DNA of 49,978 nt, from positions 6,301 to 56,278 of the forward strand of contig VXTZ01000027.1 in the NCBI GenBank assembly GCA_009837205.1, written 5' to 3'. The notes beneath the pieces were generated by a model that saw only the letters and a list, made by a program, of their open reading frames with translations, made no database searches and had not been told where the DNA came from. The stretch comes from Candidatus Dadabacteria bacterium (GTDB taxonomy: Bacteria > Desulfobacterota_D > UBA1144 > Nemesobacterales > Nemesobacteraceae). Positions 9,643-17,420 of this stretch are shown piece after piece. The first letter of the stretch is position 1, and the number at the start of each line of letters is the position of its first letter. A program made the position numbers and the translations under genes.

Positions 9643-9650
9643 AGATACCC

Positions 9651-10562
9651 ATGGAACAGAAAACCAGATTCTTCAGAATATTGTCCCTTGACGGGGGTGG
9701 AATCAGAGGAATTTTCTCGGCTCGAGTTCTCGACCTAATGAACGATAAACTGGGCATCAACACCTATAATACCTTCGACCTTCTCGTAGGTACAAGTACG
9801 GGAAGTATCGTTGCTGCTGCCGTCGCGACGAGATATAACTTATCGAAACTCGTCCAAGACTACGAGTGTCATGCTCCCCGGATATTCAAAAAGAGGTTTC
9901 CCCTATGTGGTTTCTTGAGAAGCAGGTATGACAACGAAATTCTGGAGAACCTTCTGCATGAAAGCTTTGGAGAAATTACTCTAGGCGACATAAAAACGCC
10001 CTTGATAATTAACGCCACGAATGTCAGCACCGGGAAGGTGCATGTTTTCAAGTCTTCCTACCAAGAGGAGAGGCGTGGTGGCGACTATTCCCGTGATGGG
10101 GATGTGCCCCTTTACAAAGCTGTTTTAGCGTCATGTTCGGCACCGGTCTATTTCGACCCCGTGGAGATTTCGGGGGACCTTGTCTGCGATGGTGGGCTGT
10201 GGGCGAATAATCCGGCGCTTGTTGGATATGTTGACGCAGTAAGGAATTTCAACAAGGCTCCGGCGAACACGAGAATACTGTCTATAGGAACTGGAAACAC
10301 CAGACAGTTCTATCTCCCCTCGTATATGTGGGGGTTGGTAACGGGCTGGAAAAAAGAAAAAATCGTGAATTTTGCCATGCTTAGCCAGACTCAATACGCT
10401 GAGAATTGTCTGAGCCTGATCATGCCTGAGAATGTTCTAAGAATAAATCCGGAGATTGAGAACTGGGACCTTGATGACTACAAGGTTCTGCCAACATTAA
10501 AGAGTTTAGCCTCGCGAGAGGTAACTAATCGCGGGGAGTTGATTAAGGAATTTTTACAATAA
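9651..10562 (+). CDS. capV: Patatin-like phospholipase, CBASS effector (CapV-like)
   Basis: A 303-residue patatin-family phospholipase. The oxyanion motif GGGIRG is at about residues 15-20, the nucleophile elbow GTSTGS at about 46-51, and the catalytic aspartate in DGGLWANNP at about 179. In CBASS, CapV is switched on by a cyclic nucleotide from the adjacent CD-NTase and degrades membrane phospholipids, killing the infected cell. It is followed after 17 bases by the CD-NTase gene on the same strand, with an AGGAGG site between them. No signal peptide is seen, consistent with a cytosolic enzyme. The ATG lies immediately after the promoter. Confidence 0.92.
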   Translation: MEQKTRFFRILSLDGGGIRGIFSARVLDLMNDKLGINTYNTFDLLVGTSTGSIVAAAVATRYNLSKLVQDYECHAPRIFKKRFPLCGFLRSRYDNEILENLLHESFGEITLGDIKTPLIINATNVSTGKVHVFKSSYQEERRGGDYSRDGDVPLYKAVLASCSAPVYFDPVEISGDLVCDGGLWANNPALVGYVDAVRNFNKAPANTRILSIGTGNTRQFYLPSYMWGLVTGWKKEKIVNFAMLSQTQYAENCLSLIMPENVLRINPEIENWDLDDYKVLPTLKSLASREVTNRGELIKEFLQ

Positions 10563-10579
10563 TTATAGGAGGTATTGAA

Positions 10580-12169
10580 GTGAAGCACGTTAAGTATTTC
10601 GACGATTTTTTGAAGGAAAAAGTCAATCTAAACCAATCCAGACTGGACACTTTGGATCAGAAGGTTGAAGCTGTTACGAATCTGCTTAAATCCAAACTGG
10701 CTGGATACAGGAAATACAGTCCCCAAGGGTCCTACGCGCATAAAACCATCATAAAACCCGTTGCGGAGAACGATGAGTTTGATGCCGACATCCTGATTTT
10801 TATAAAGGATGAGGACTTTAAACCCGATGAGTTTCAGGAGGATTACGTAAGGAAGGTATATGACGTTTTTAAGGATAACGGAAACTACAAAGACATCGTT
10901 CACTTAAGCACCAGATGCGTTACCATCGATTATGCTGGGGATTTTCACCTCGACGTGGTTCCATGCGTCGAGTACCAAGGGAAATTCTATGTATGTAACA
11001 GAGTAGAGAAGAAGTACGAACAGACGGACGGTGATGGGTACAGAAGATGGTTTGCCGAGAAGAACAGAATTACCGGCAACAATCTCTTGAGAAAGGTAAC
11101 TCGCCTTCTTAAGTTCCTGCGTGACCACAAGAGCAACTATTCTATAAAATCGATTCTGCTGACGACCCTTCTTGGGAATCATGTTTATATTTCTGATGAG
11201 GATTCGTCAGCGTTCAGTGATCTGCCACAGGCGTTAAAAACTCTGTCCAACAGGATTAATGATTTCCTGAAAAATAATCCGCAAATGCCGATCATTGAAA
11301 ACCCGGTCTTACCCGGGGAAAACTTCAATAGAAATTGGGATGAGACCAAGTACAAGAATTTTCGCGAAAAGTTCAATTTATATAACACTAAAATTGACAA
11401 AGCCTTTGAAGAGAAAGACCACAACGAGAGTGTGAAGCTCTGGAGGGAGGTGTTTGGCGATGATTTCGGTAAATTACAGAAGAAGCCTAGCTCGGGGGCG
11501 GCTGCCGGCGGCCTTACGCCCATATATCCTACTAAACCATATGCTAGCCATGAAACCCCTATCTTACCCACGATTGAATACACTCCTGCAGAAATGGAGA
11601 AAATACGGTGCCGTTTTCCCGGTTTGTATTACGATAAAGGTGCCGTAAGGGGAGAGATCAGTTTCAGTGCAAGGTACGAACTCTCGGGCAGGAAGAAAAA
11701 GAAAAAATGGATAATAACGAACTGCTCTTCGGGGAAAAACTGCATTCAGGATGTCTACGAAATTAAAATACTCCTCAACGGACAACCAAAAGTCTTTGAG
11801 GTTGGAGGCAGGATTAAAAAGCTAGCGGAGAAACTCGGCCGCCCGATTGTTGACTTGCATTTATTTCCTGAGGATGAGAGTTGCTGCTTAGGGATCTTTT
11901 TGATAAATGAAAGGGAAACCTTAAGCAACTTTGTCATTAACAAAGTATACCCGTACTTTGTTTGGCAAGCTTATTTTGAAAAGTTCGGGAAAACTCCTCC
12001 TTGTGGAGAATATTCGCATGGAGAACAAGGTAAACGAGAGTTTCTGAAACATGTTTCCGATATAGGGCGAAATGATCCATGCCCTTGTGGAAGTGGGCTA
12101 AAATTTAAAATCTGTTGTCACTCAAAGACAAAAGGGAAAAAGAAACTCAGAGGCAATTCTCAATTTTGA
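10580..12169 (+). CDS. CBASS CD-NTase with C-terminal E2-like and SEC-C domains
   Basis: A 529-residue protein. The N-terminal half is a DNA polymerase-beta-type nucleotidyltransferase of the CD-NTase family. It has GSYAHKT (about residue 50), the metal-binding DEFDADILIF (about 65-74) and the third aspartate in FHLDVVPCVEY (about 124). It should make a cyclic oligonucleotide that activates the upstream phospholipase. After a Gly/Pro-rich linker, residues about 340-490 resemble the bacterial E2-like fold of CBASS Cap2 proteins. An early FPG motif is followed by YEIKILLNGQPKVFE, a HLFPEDESCCLG stretch in the place of the catalytic Cys, and PYFVWQAYFEKFGKTP before GEYSHG. The C-terminus is a SEC-C zinc motif (NDPCPCGSGLKFKICCH). 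The start is GTG, seven bases after a perfect AGGAGG. The CD-NTase and SEC-C calls are firm; the E2-like call is my inference. Confidence 0.88.
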   Translation: MKHVKYFDDFLKEKVNLNQSRLDTLDQKVEAVTNLLKSKLAGYRKYSPQGSYAHKTIIKPVAENDEFDADILIFIKDEDFKPDEFQEDYVRKVYDVFKDNGNYKDIVHLSTRCVTIDYAGDFHLDVVPCVEYQGKFYVCNRVEKKYEQTDGDGYRRWFAEKNRITGNNLLRKVTRLLKFLRDHKSNYSIKSILLTTLLGNHVYISDEDSSAFSDLPQALKTLSNRINDFLKNNPQMPIIENPVLPGENFNRNWDETKYKNFREKFNLYNTKIDKAFEEKDHNESVKLWREVFGDDFGKLQKKPSSGAAAGGLTPIYPTKPYASHETPILPTIEYTPAEMEKIRCRFPGLYYDKGAVRGEISFSARYELSGRKKKKKWIITNCSSGKNCIQDVYEIKILLNGQPKVFEVGGRIKKLAEKLGRPIVDLHLFPEDESCCLGIFLINERETLSNFVINKVYPYFVWQAYFEKFGKTPPCGEYSHGEQGKREFLKHVSDIGRNDPCPCGSGLKFKICCHSKTKGKKKLRGNSQF

Positions 12170-12315
12170 CTTATTAAGAGTCCTATTCCAAAATTTAGAT
12201 AGCTTCGATGGTCGGCATGGCGATTAAAAATGGGACAAGTGGCCTACAGCAATGAGGAGTTTGCTATGTAACGATTTTCGGGGTTCAGGTTTCCAGAATT
12301 AGAGCGGCAGCCCGT

Positions 12316-12358
12316 ATTCCGGCAATCTGACAGTCGGGTTGCCCGATTCAGACGGAAT
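12316..12358. repeat. Large REP-like hairpin between CBASS and DISARM-like operons
   Basis: Nested stems ATTCCG/CGGAAT, TCTGA/TCAGA and TCGGG/CCCGA with loop TTG, and a 4-base bulge on one side. There is no T-run on either strand, so it is not a standard intrinsic terminator. It lies at the truncated end of the DUF262-like remnant. The surrounding bases 12170-12347 contain nothing else I can support. Confidence 0.65.
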
Positions 12359-12500
12359 GCCCCGCCGATTTCCCGAAGAATAGCCAGTCCCGGCCAACCG
12401 CGGACGCAACAATCTCTTCAAGGTCGATTTCACCCAATTCAATGTCCGTGATTAGTTGGTTCAGATCATAGTCAACTTTAGTGAAAACAGTTTTACCCAT
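12348..12500 (-). pseudogene. Truncated N-terminus of a DUF262-like (GmrSD-type) protein
   Basis: A 50-codon frame with a good ribosome site (GGAG, about a dozen bases before the ATG at 12500). It begins MGKTVFTKVDYDLNQL and continues ITDIELGEIDL. This matches the characteristic opening of DUF262/GmrS-like nucleases as I know it, which normally continue into an IQRPFVW motif. Here the match ends after about 25 residues and the frame stops inside the hairpin at 12316-12358. I read it as the stump of a defence gene deleted after its first codons. It could instead be a short unrelated peptide. It lies 39 bases downstream of the DISARM-like operon on the same strand. Confidence 0.4.
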
Positions 12501-12539
12501 CTGTAAAAAGTCTCCTTCAATACTGTTTCTGCGTGGCGG

Positions 12540-14156
12540 TCACTCAAGCGTTTTGCCAAATGCTTTGCGGATATTTGCTTCAACTTCGGGATCCATACAC
12601 GCCTTGGATAGATAGTTTAAAAATTGGTTCAGTTCGACTTCAGAATTTATTTTGGGTTCGCCTCTCAAATCAATATTTACAGAATTTTCCTGAACTGTAA
12701 TTCCATATTCACCTTGGTCTAGGCTAATGCGTGTGTGGATACAGTCCCATTTTAACTCTCGAGCGAGAGTGAGGGCCGCTTTTTTCTCACTGGATTTCCA
12801 AGTTGACCCATCACCGAGCAACTCAAGCAAGGGGCGAATCCTGTCGGGAGATTTACCAAGGTCAATATCTGTTCCGGCAATCCTATGAGACATCTGAGCC
12901 ATACGATGGGAAACCGCCGACCGAAGTCTGGGATGAGACCGTAACCCCAGAGAAAGTTTTTGCCACCCGTCACGGACACCAAATAAGATCGCAGCCGCCA
13001 GCCAATCAGGTTCATCTAGCTTGTCATTGCTGATATTGAGAAGGTCCGCACATTTCTCACGCAGAAAGAACAACGTCATAGCGCGAGCTAGAGGTGCGTT
13101 ATGACGTTCAAACAATTCGCTGATCGTTGCATCAGCCAACCCCCTAAGGGATGTAAGGGTATCTTGAAGCTTCTTTATGCCTTTGCGTAGTTGTGGTCTA
13201 AGTTCCGCGGAAACCTCTTCAAGATTGTTAATCAATATGTCTTCAGCTCCAGTGCTTCCACCAGCTTGTCCGGTTTTTCTCCACTCCACCAGTCCTTCAA
13301 CAGCTTTCCAAAAAAACCATGTCTGAAAAACATCTCTGTCTTTCACGCGATTTTTCTCTACTTCCGGTGGCAACGATGCGACCCCAGTACGCATCCAAGT
13401 CTGGAGTCCTGAAAATATAGGATGGCCGCCTGCTTGTTCCTTCGTAGAATCGTCTGGGTCAAAAGCATACCGACATGTACGAACCGCTACGTCACCCATG
13501 TTGGCAACAAGAAGAGTCATTGCCATGATGCCCCCCGCAGCGAGTGGCTCTTGCAGCGGAACATAGCGCTCTGTAGGTCCTTCCTTTGGAGGCCAAGAGA
13601 CGGTAGATGACTTAGCAGTAAAAAGAGCTTTTCTTTTTGATCCGCACCTGACATCCTCAAGAGGCACATTGTCAAAGTCTTTGGCTCCCTCGTTGCATGC
13701 TTTTATATCCTCATCCGATTCAAAAACAACCGTTTTGATCCAAGACATAGGCAATGGTGCGGGAACCAGAATTGCATAATCGTTCCCATCTAACTGATCC
13801 GGGAAGCGAGCTTCCCGGATATTATCTTTACCGAGAAATATTAATTGTCCCGAGAGTTTGGACAGGTCAAAATCAATAACGGTCGGCTTTAAATACTTTG
13901 CTTCTCTCGTAGATAATTCAATCGTCTCCCACGGTACTTGGTCAATAAACAAAGGAATCCAACCCGGAAAGCTGCTAAGAGTATCTTCGTAGTATTTGTC
14001 AGCGAATCCGTGCGGAGGCATCACGAGTCCCGTTGAGAGCATATACATCATGTTCAGATGATTCGTGACGAAAAGCCACGAATCGGGAGTTTTAGTCCGG
14101 GTTGGCGCATCTCCGGCAGTTTTCCCGCTTTTCAAAAGTGGAAGTTCTTCTGTCAT
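12540..14156 (-). CDS. Unrecognised protein, last gene of DISARM-like operon
   Basis: A 538-residue soluble protein that I do not recognise. It has no signal peptide, transmembrane segment or obvious nucleotide-binding loop. The N-terminal third is rich in aromatic residues and prolines (for example MPPHGFADKYYE and FPGWIPLFIDQVPW), suggesting a folded sensor or adaptor rather than an enzyme with a simple motif. The C-terminal half is mostly helical. Its start overlaps the stop of the SF1 helicase by 4 bases, so its stoichiometry is probably linked to the helicase. In place it substitutes for drmC, the phospholipase-D gene of canonical DISARM, which it does not resemble. Confidence 0.7.
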   Translation of the reverse strand: MTEELPLLKSGKTAGDAPTRTKTPDSWLFVTNHLNMMYMLSTGLVMPPHGFADKYYEDTLSSFPGWIPLFIDQVPWETIELSTREAKYLKPTVIDFDLSKLSGQLIFLGKDNIREARFPDQLDGNDYAILVPAPLPMSWIKTVVFESDEDIKACNEGAKDFDNVPLEDVRCGSKRKALFTAKSSTVSWPPKEGPTERYVPLQEPLAAGGIMAMTLLVANMGDVAVRTCRYAFDPDDSTKEQAGGHPIFSGLQTWMRTGVASLPPEVEKNRVKDRDVFQTWFFWKAVEGLVEWRKTGQAGGSTGAEDILINNLEEVSAELRPQLRKGIKKLQDTLTSLRGLADATISELFERHNAPLARAMTLFFLREKCADLLNISNDKLDEPDWLAAAILFGVRDGWQKLSLGLRSHPRLRSAVSHRMAQMSHRIAGTDIDLGKSPDRIRPLLELLGDGSTWKSSEKKAALTLARELKWDCIHTRISLDQGEYGITVQENSVNIDLRGEPKINSEVELNQFLNYLSKACMDPEVEANIRKAFGKTLE

Positions 14157-15313
14157 TTTAATTCCTCTCGCCGTAACACATTATTGTCCTCGGGCAAAAT
14201 TTCTTCAATATCCTGACGCCCATTGCGCTTCATAAACATAAATACCTGATCTCTCGCTCGGGCAACCATTACGTAGAAAAGGCGCCGTGCGGCATCCGGG
14301 TTTTGCTTCTGGAAACGGTGCTCATCAATATCCGCAAGAATCGCCACATCAAACTCAAGCCCCTTGCACGATTGTGCGTTAATGACCAAGATACCGCCCT
14401 CGTTAAAAGCGACCCCGACTCTCTTCATATTAGCATAGTAAGTCCTTATTGCAGGTCGAGGATTGTCCAATGGAACTTGCAATGACTGAAGAGCATCCAG
14501 GTAGCGTTTTCGGATTGCGTTGTTTGGTGTGATAATTCCGATAAGCTGCCTCGGATCTCGGTCGCTCAGAAGCAGGATATGTCGCACGACCTTGTTGAGA
14601 TCGCTTCCATTGTAACGGTAAAGCATTGGAACGCGCCCTCTGGCAGGTTCGGGAAGTTCAGGGGGCGGGCTTGCCGGGTCCCCGGTGTAAAATTTCCGCG
14701 CCAGTTTTGCCACTTGGTAATGATTGCGGTAATTCTGCTTGAGTTCAATCACTTCATCCGCATCAATAGCCAAGCAATTCTCTATAGCCCTTCGGCTACT
14801 GTTCCTTTCTCCGATCTGCTGATTCTGGTCGGCAACGACAAAAAATCGATTAAAACCAAGATTCACAAGGGCGTTGTAAAATTCTTGGGGCATATCCTGC
14901 CCCTCGTCAATTATGAGAAATCTCTGCTTATTTTCTATTTCGGGTAATGCTTCGACAATCTTTTCGACACCCGGCCAGTCAATAGGTTTCCACTCACTAT
15001 CGCTGTTGAGCCGAGGAACAGACTTACCCGTGATTTTCGGAAATTCTTTAAGGAACCATCCGATATAAGTTTGACTAGCCAAACCTCCGAACAATTGTCC
15101 GCTAGCTGTGTCCAGAAGACGATTATAGACCAGAAACAAATAGTCTTCCTTTTCTCGGAAATAGCGTCTCGCGCGAATCAGAGCTAGCACCGATTTTCCA
15201 GTCCCAGGTCCACCAACGATCAAATGCTGACCCTCTTTGGGTAAGGCGCGAGCCTCCTCCTGTTCCTTGCTGAGGTCTTGAATACCCGGCAACTCAAATT
15301 TTCGTTTTGGCAC
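14153..15313 (-). CDS. Small UvrD/Rep-type SF1 helicase of DISARM-like operon
   Basis: A 386-residue superfamily 1A helicase, much shorter than UvrD or Rep (about 670-720). Seen in order are Walker A VGGPGTGKSVLA (about residue 33), the motif II variant LIIDEGQDMP, motif III VVADQNQQIG, motif IV KQNYRN, motif V INAQSCKGLEFDVAIL and motif VI RRLFYVMVARARD. All core motifs are present, so it is likely active, but the 1B/2B accessory domains are minimal. It starts 3 bases after drmB stops and overlaps the next gene by 4 bases. Canonical DISARM class 1 has an SNF2-type helicase and class 2 has drmE; an SF1A helicase in this slot is different from both. Confidence 0.85.
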   Translation of the reverse strand: MPKRKFELPGIQDLSKEQEEARALPKEGQHLIVGGPGTGKSVLALIRARRYFREKEDYLFLVYNRLLDTASGQLFGGLASQTYIGWFLKEFPKITGKSVPRLNSDSEWKPIDWPGVEKIVEALPEIENKQRFLIIDEGQDMPQEFYNALVNLGFNRFFVVADQNQQIGERNSSRRAIENCLAIDADEVIELKQNYRNHYQVAKLARKFYTGDPASPPPELPEPARGRVPMLYRYNGSDLNKVVRHILLLSDRDPRQLIGIITPNNAIRKRYLDALQSLQVPLDNPRPAIRTYYANMKRVGVAFNEGGILVINAQSCKGLEFDVAILADIDEHRFQKQNPDAARRLFYVMVARARDQVFMFMKRNGRQDIEEILPEDNNVLRREELK

Positions 15314-15316
15314 CAG

Positions 15317-17074
15317 TTAATCCTCTAATCCTCCGTCCACACAGTCAAGGAGTCCAGGGAATTGCGAGGCACAACCATTAATAAATGTTCTATCCAAAAG
15401 GATATTACCATAAGAGCAACTCGGTTCCGGCACAAGCGCACAAGCGTGACAAGCGGCACGATTCAGCAAATCGGGCCCTTGTCCGTCTTGCTCTGAGCAT
15501 ACCGGATCCAAAGAACACCAAGTCGCAGTCTCAAACACGCTGGTCAGCAAACGGAGAAACCGCTCGGGCTTCGCCATCTCCATCAAGCCACCCAGGGAAC
15601 CTTCCTCGTCCGCAACTGCGTCAAGTTGCCTGATCATGAGATGAGCAAGCGTGTGGCACAGTAGAAAACGTGGCGAAGGATTAATCTCAAATTCGAAAGA
15701 GAATTCCTTTTTTGCGAATCGCTTTGAAAAAGTATCCGCTCTCTCCCACAGAACCTTGCTGACACTTTCCCAGCGTTGCAGTATCGCTTCATCAAGGGTA
15801 ACAAAAATTCCTTCTCCGTAAAGTTCCAGTGCTGGAAGCCAGCGACTCTCGCCTACGATATCCGGTGGTACTAGTTCCCTACCCCCAGCGCGCCGGAACC
15901 CCTTGAGAACCATGATTTCCTTCAGCTTGTTGACGGCAACCAGATTTGAGACAATGTTCACCACACGGCGCGGAACACCTGACCCGAGATTCTGAGCAAG
16001 CGCTTTCCACTCCCGCGTCCAGTGCTTGGTAACAAAATCCTCGTCTTCTTTGAAATCATGGATTTCTCGAACCAGAACCTCGTATTCGTCCGCAAAAAGA
16101 TCACCCGTTTTAATCTCCTGGCCATACAGAGGATAACCTCCGTCAATATCCCTGATAGAATTTTCTATTTCGCCAGTCTCACAGTCGTAGTCATCCGCGA
16201 CCTGCCTCACCGCACTTTTTCGTGCTAATTCGTTCTTCGCATTCCGTATCTTCTCCTGACTGTTTAAGTCGTTATACAGGCGATCCGTAATGGTTCCTTG
16301 ACGGACTCGCGACTCCGGCGGAATAACAAGTGCCGCATTGTTCGATGCGGAGTGAATTCGAGCATCGTTAATCTGCAGAATCCAAGCGGGTTCCTCCAGA
16401 GCACTATCGGGATACTCGTTAATCCATGGTTGCTGCCAACAGTTGCGCGGGAAATAAAACCGCAACGGCAGCCGTTCGTCCGACCGGCATTGGCAACGAG
16501 TGCAGAGTATGGATTGGCCGATCCCGATTCCGGACCTTTGCATCTTTAAATAGGGCTCTTCCCAGTCCGGGTTACACTCATTTGTATCGCTGGCATTATC
16601 GTGAACCAGATCATGCCAAGGAACATCGGTCAGATAGCCTTTTCCGTGAACCAGAACCCATGGCACCTGCTCCAATTCACCACTGCAGATATCTCCAGTT
16701 TCTGTTTCGGTTCCCCCACAGGACCACTCATTGTCGCCCCGCTTCTCCTTCCAAGGTTCCCAATGCATCAATCCGCACTTCAGACAACGTGTCCACTTCG
16801 GAAACCTTGAGGCCGGAATCCATCCACTTACCGCCCCGTCATCCTCCTGTTCTGTCACATGCGGCGGTGTGCAAAGCCTCATGTTAGCAATGCCTAGCGC
16901 TTTGCATATGCGATCCACATGGCGGATTTGCTGATCCTCAAGATTGCGGCCCGGAGAAATCCATCTGCGTATATCGTTGACGACCATGACTCCCTTCTGA
17001 GTGCGTACAATGGCACCTACGGAGCAGTAGCGTAACAGGTCCGAGAGACGAACTTCAATGTATTCTTCAGTCAT
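15317..17074 (-). CDS. drmB: DrmB-like DUF1998 protein (DISARM)
   Basis: A 585-residue protein with Cys clusters typical of DUF1998/DrmB: CLKCG and CSGE near residues 95-130, CTRCQC near 190, and a C-terminal set with CSLDPVCSEQ, CHACALVPEPSC and a final Cys. The characteristic HTLAHLMIRQL helix precedes the last cluster. DrmB forms a complex with the helicase DrmA that recognises and clears phage DNA. Its ATG at 17074 overlaps by 8 bases the frame that continues drmA beyond its premature stop, which indicates the two were originally translationally coupled. Confidence 0.85.
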   Translation of the reverse strand: MTEEYIEVRLSDLLRYCSVGAIVRTQKGVMVVNDIRRWISPGRNLEDQQIRHVDRICKALGIANMRLCTPPHVTEQEDDGAVSGWIPASRFPKWTRCLKCGLMHWEPWKEKRGDNEWSCGGTETETGDICSGELEQVPWVLVHGKGYLTDVPWHDLVHDNASDTNECNPDWEEPYLKMQRSGIGIGQSILCTRCQCRSDERLPLRFYFPRNCWQQPWINEYPDSALEEPAWILQINDARIHSASNNAALVIPPESRVRQGTITDRLYNDLNSQEKIRNAKNELARKSAVRQVADDYDCETGEIENSIRDIDGGYPLYGQEIKTGDLFADEYEVLVREIHDFKEDEDFVTKHWTREWKALAQNLGSGVPRRVVNIVSNLVAVNKLKEIMVLKGFRRAGGRELVPPDIVGESRWLPALELYGEGIFVTLDEAILQRWESVSKVLWERADTFSKRFAKKEFSFEFEINPSPRFLLCHTLAHLMIRQLDAVADEEGSLGGLMEMAKPERFLRLLTSVFETATWCSLDPVCSEQDGQGPDLLNRAACHACALVPEPSCSYGNILLDRTFINGCASQFPGLLDCVDGGLED

Positions 17075-17420
17075 GAATTTTCAGCATCCCCTTATTTTCA
17101 ACATTCCTCATTGAGTGCATGGTCGGCCACAGTCCAGTACGTAAATCGCCGTGGGTGTACAATAAACGGTCGGAGTTCCATTCATCGTCACTTGTCTGAT
17201 AATTAAGCTGGCGATGGTTTTTTTTACAACGTTGCGCTTTGTCGTGCCATTGGTCCACAAGATGCTTTATATGGGCAACCGTATCACTATATTGTCCGGT
17301 TTCGGAAATGGCTCGCTCGCAACGCTCCTTGAATTTTTCAACTACTGCTCTTACTTTTGGGGAATCCCGATCAAACTTCCCCGCTGATGTGTTGTGGTGA
17401 AGATCTTCACAGACATATCA
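17067..17420 (-). pseudogene. drmA: C-terminal 116 codons of drmA cut off by an in-frame TGA
   Basis: The drmA frame continues without interruption past the TGA at 17418-17420 for another 116 codons, ending at a TGA at 17067-17069 that overlaps the drmB start. The segment is protein-like and ends with WPTMHSMRNVENKG. This is the kind of SMR(N/E)-V motif I associate with the C-terminus of DrmA/DUF1998-linked helicases. CGA to TGA (Arg to stop) is the simplest cause. A GTG at 17256-17258 could restart translation. A sequencing error is also possible. Confidence 0.75.

Noticed and set aside
12540-14156. 538-residue protein as DrmC
   Set aside because: DrmC has a phospholipase-D HxK motif, which I do not find; length and composition also differ.
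17418-17420. TGA in drmA as selenocysteine or a recoded stop
   Set aside because: Housekeeping genes here (for example sdhA, sucC) use TGA as a stop. No SECIS-like hairpin was seen immediately after the codon, and the residue position is not a known Sec site.
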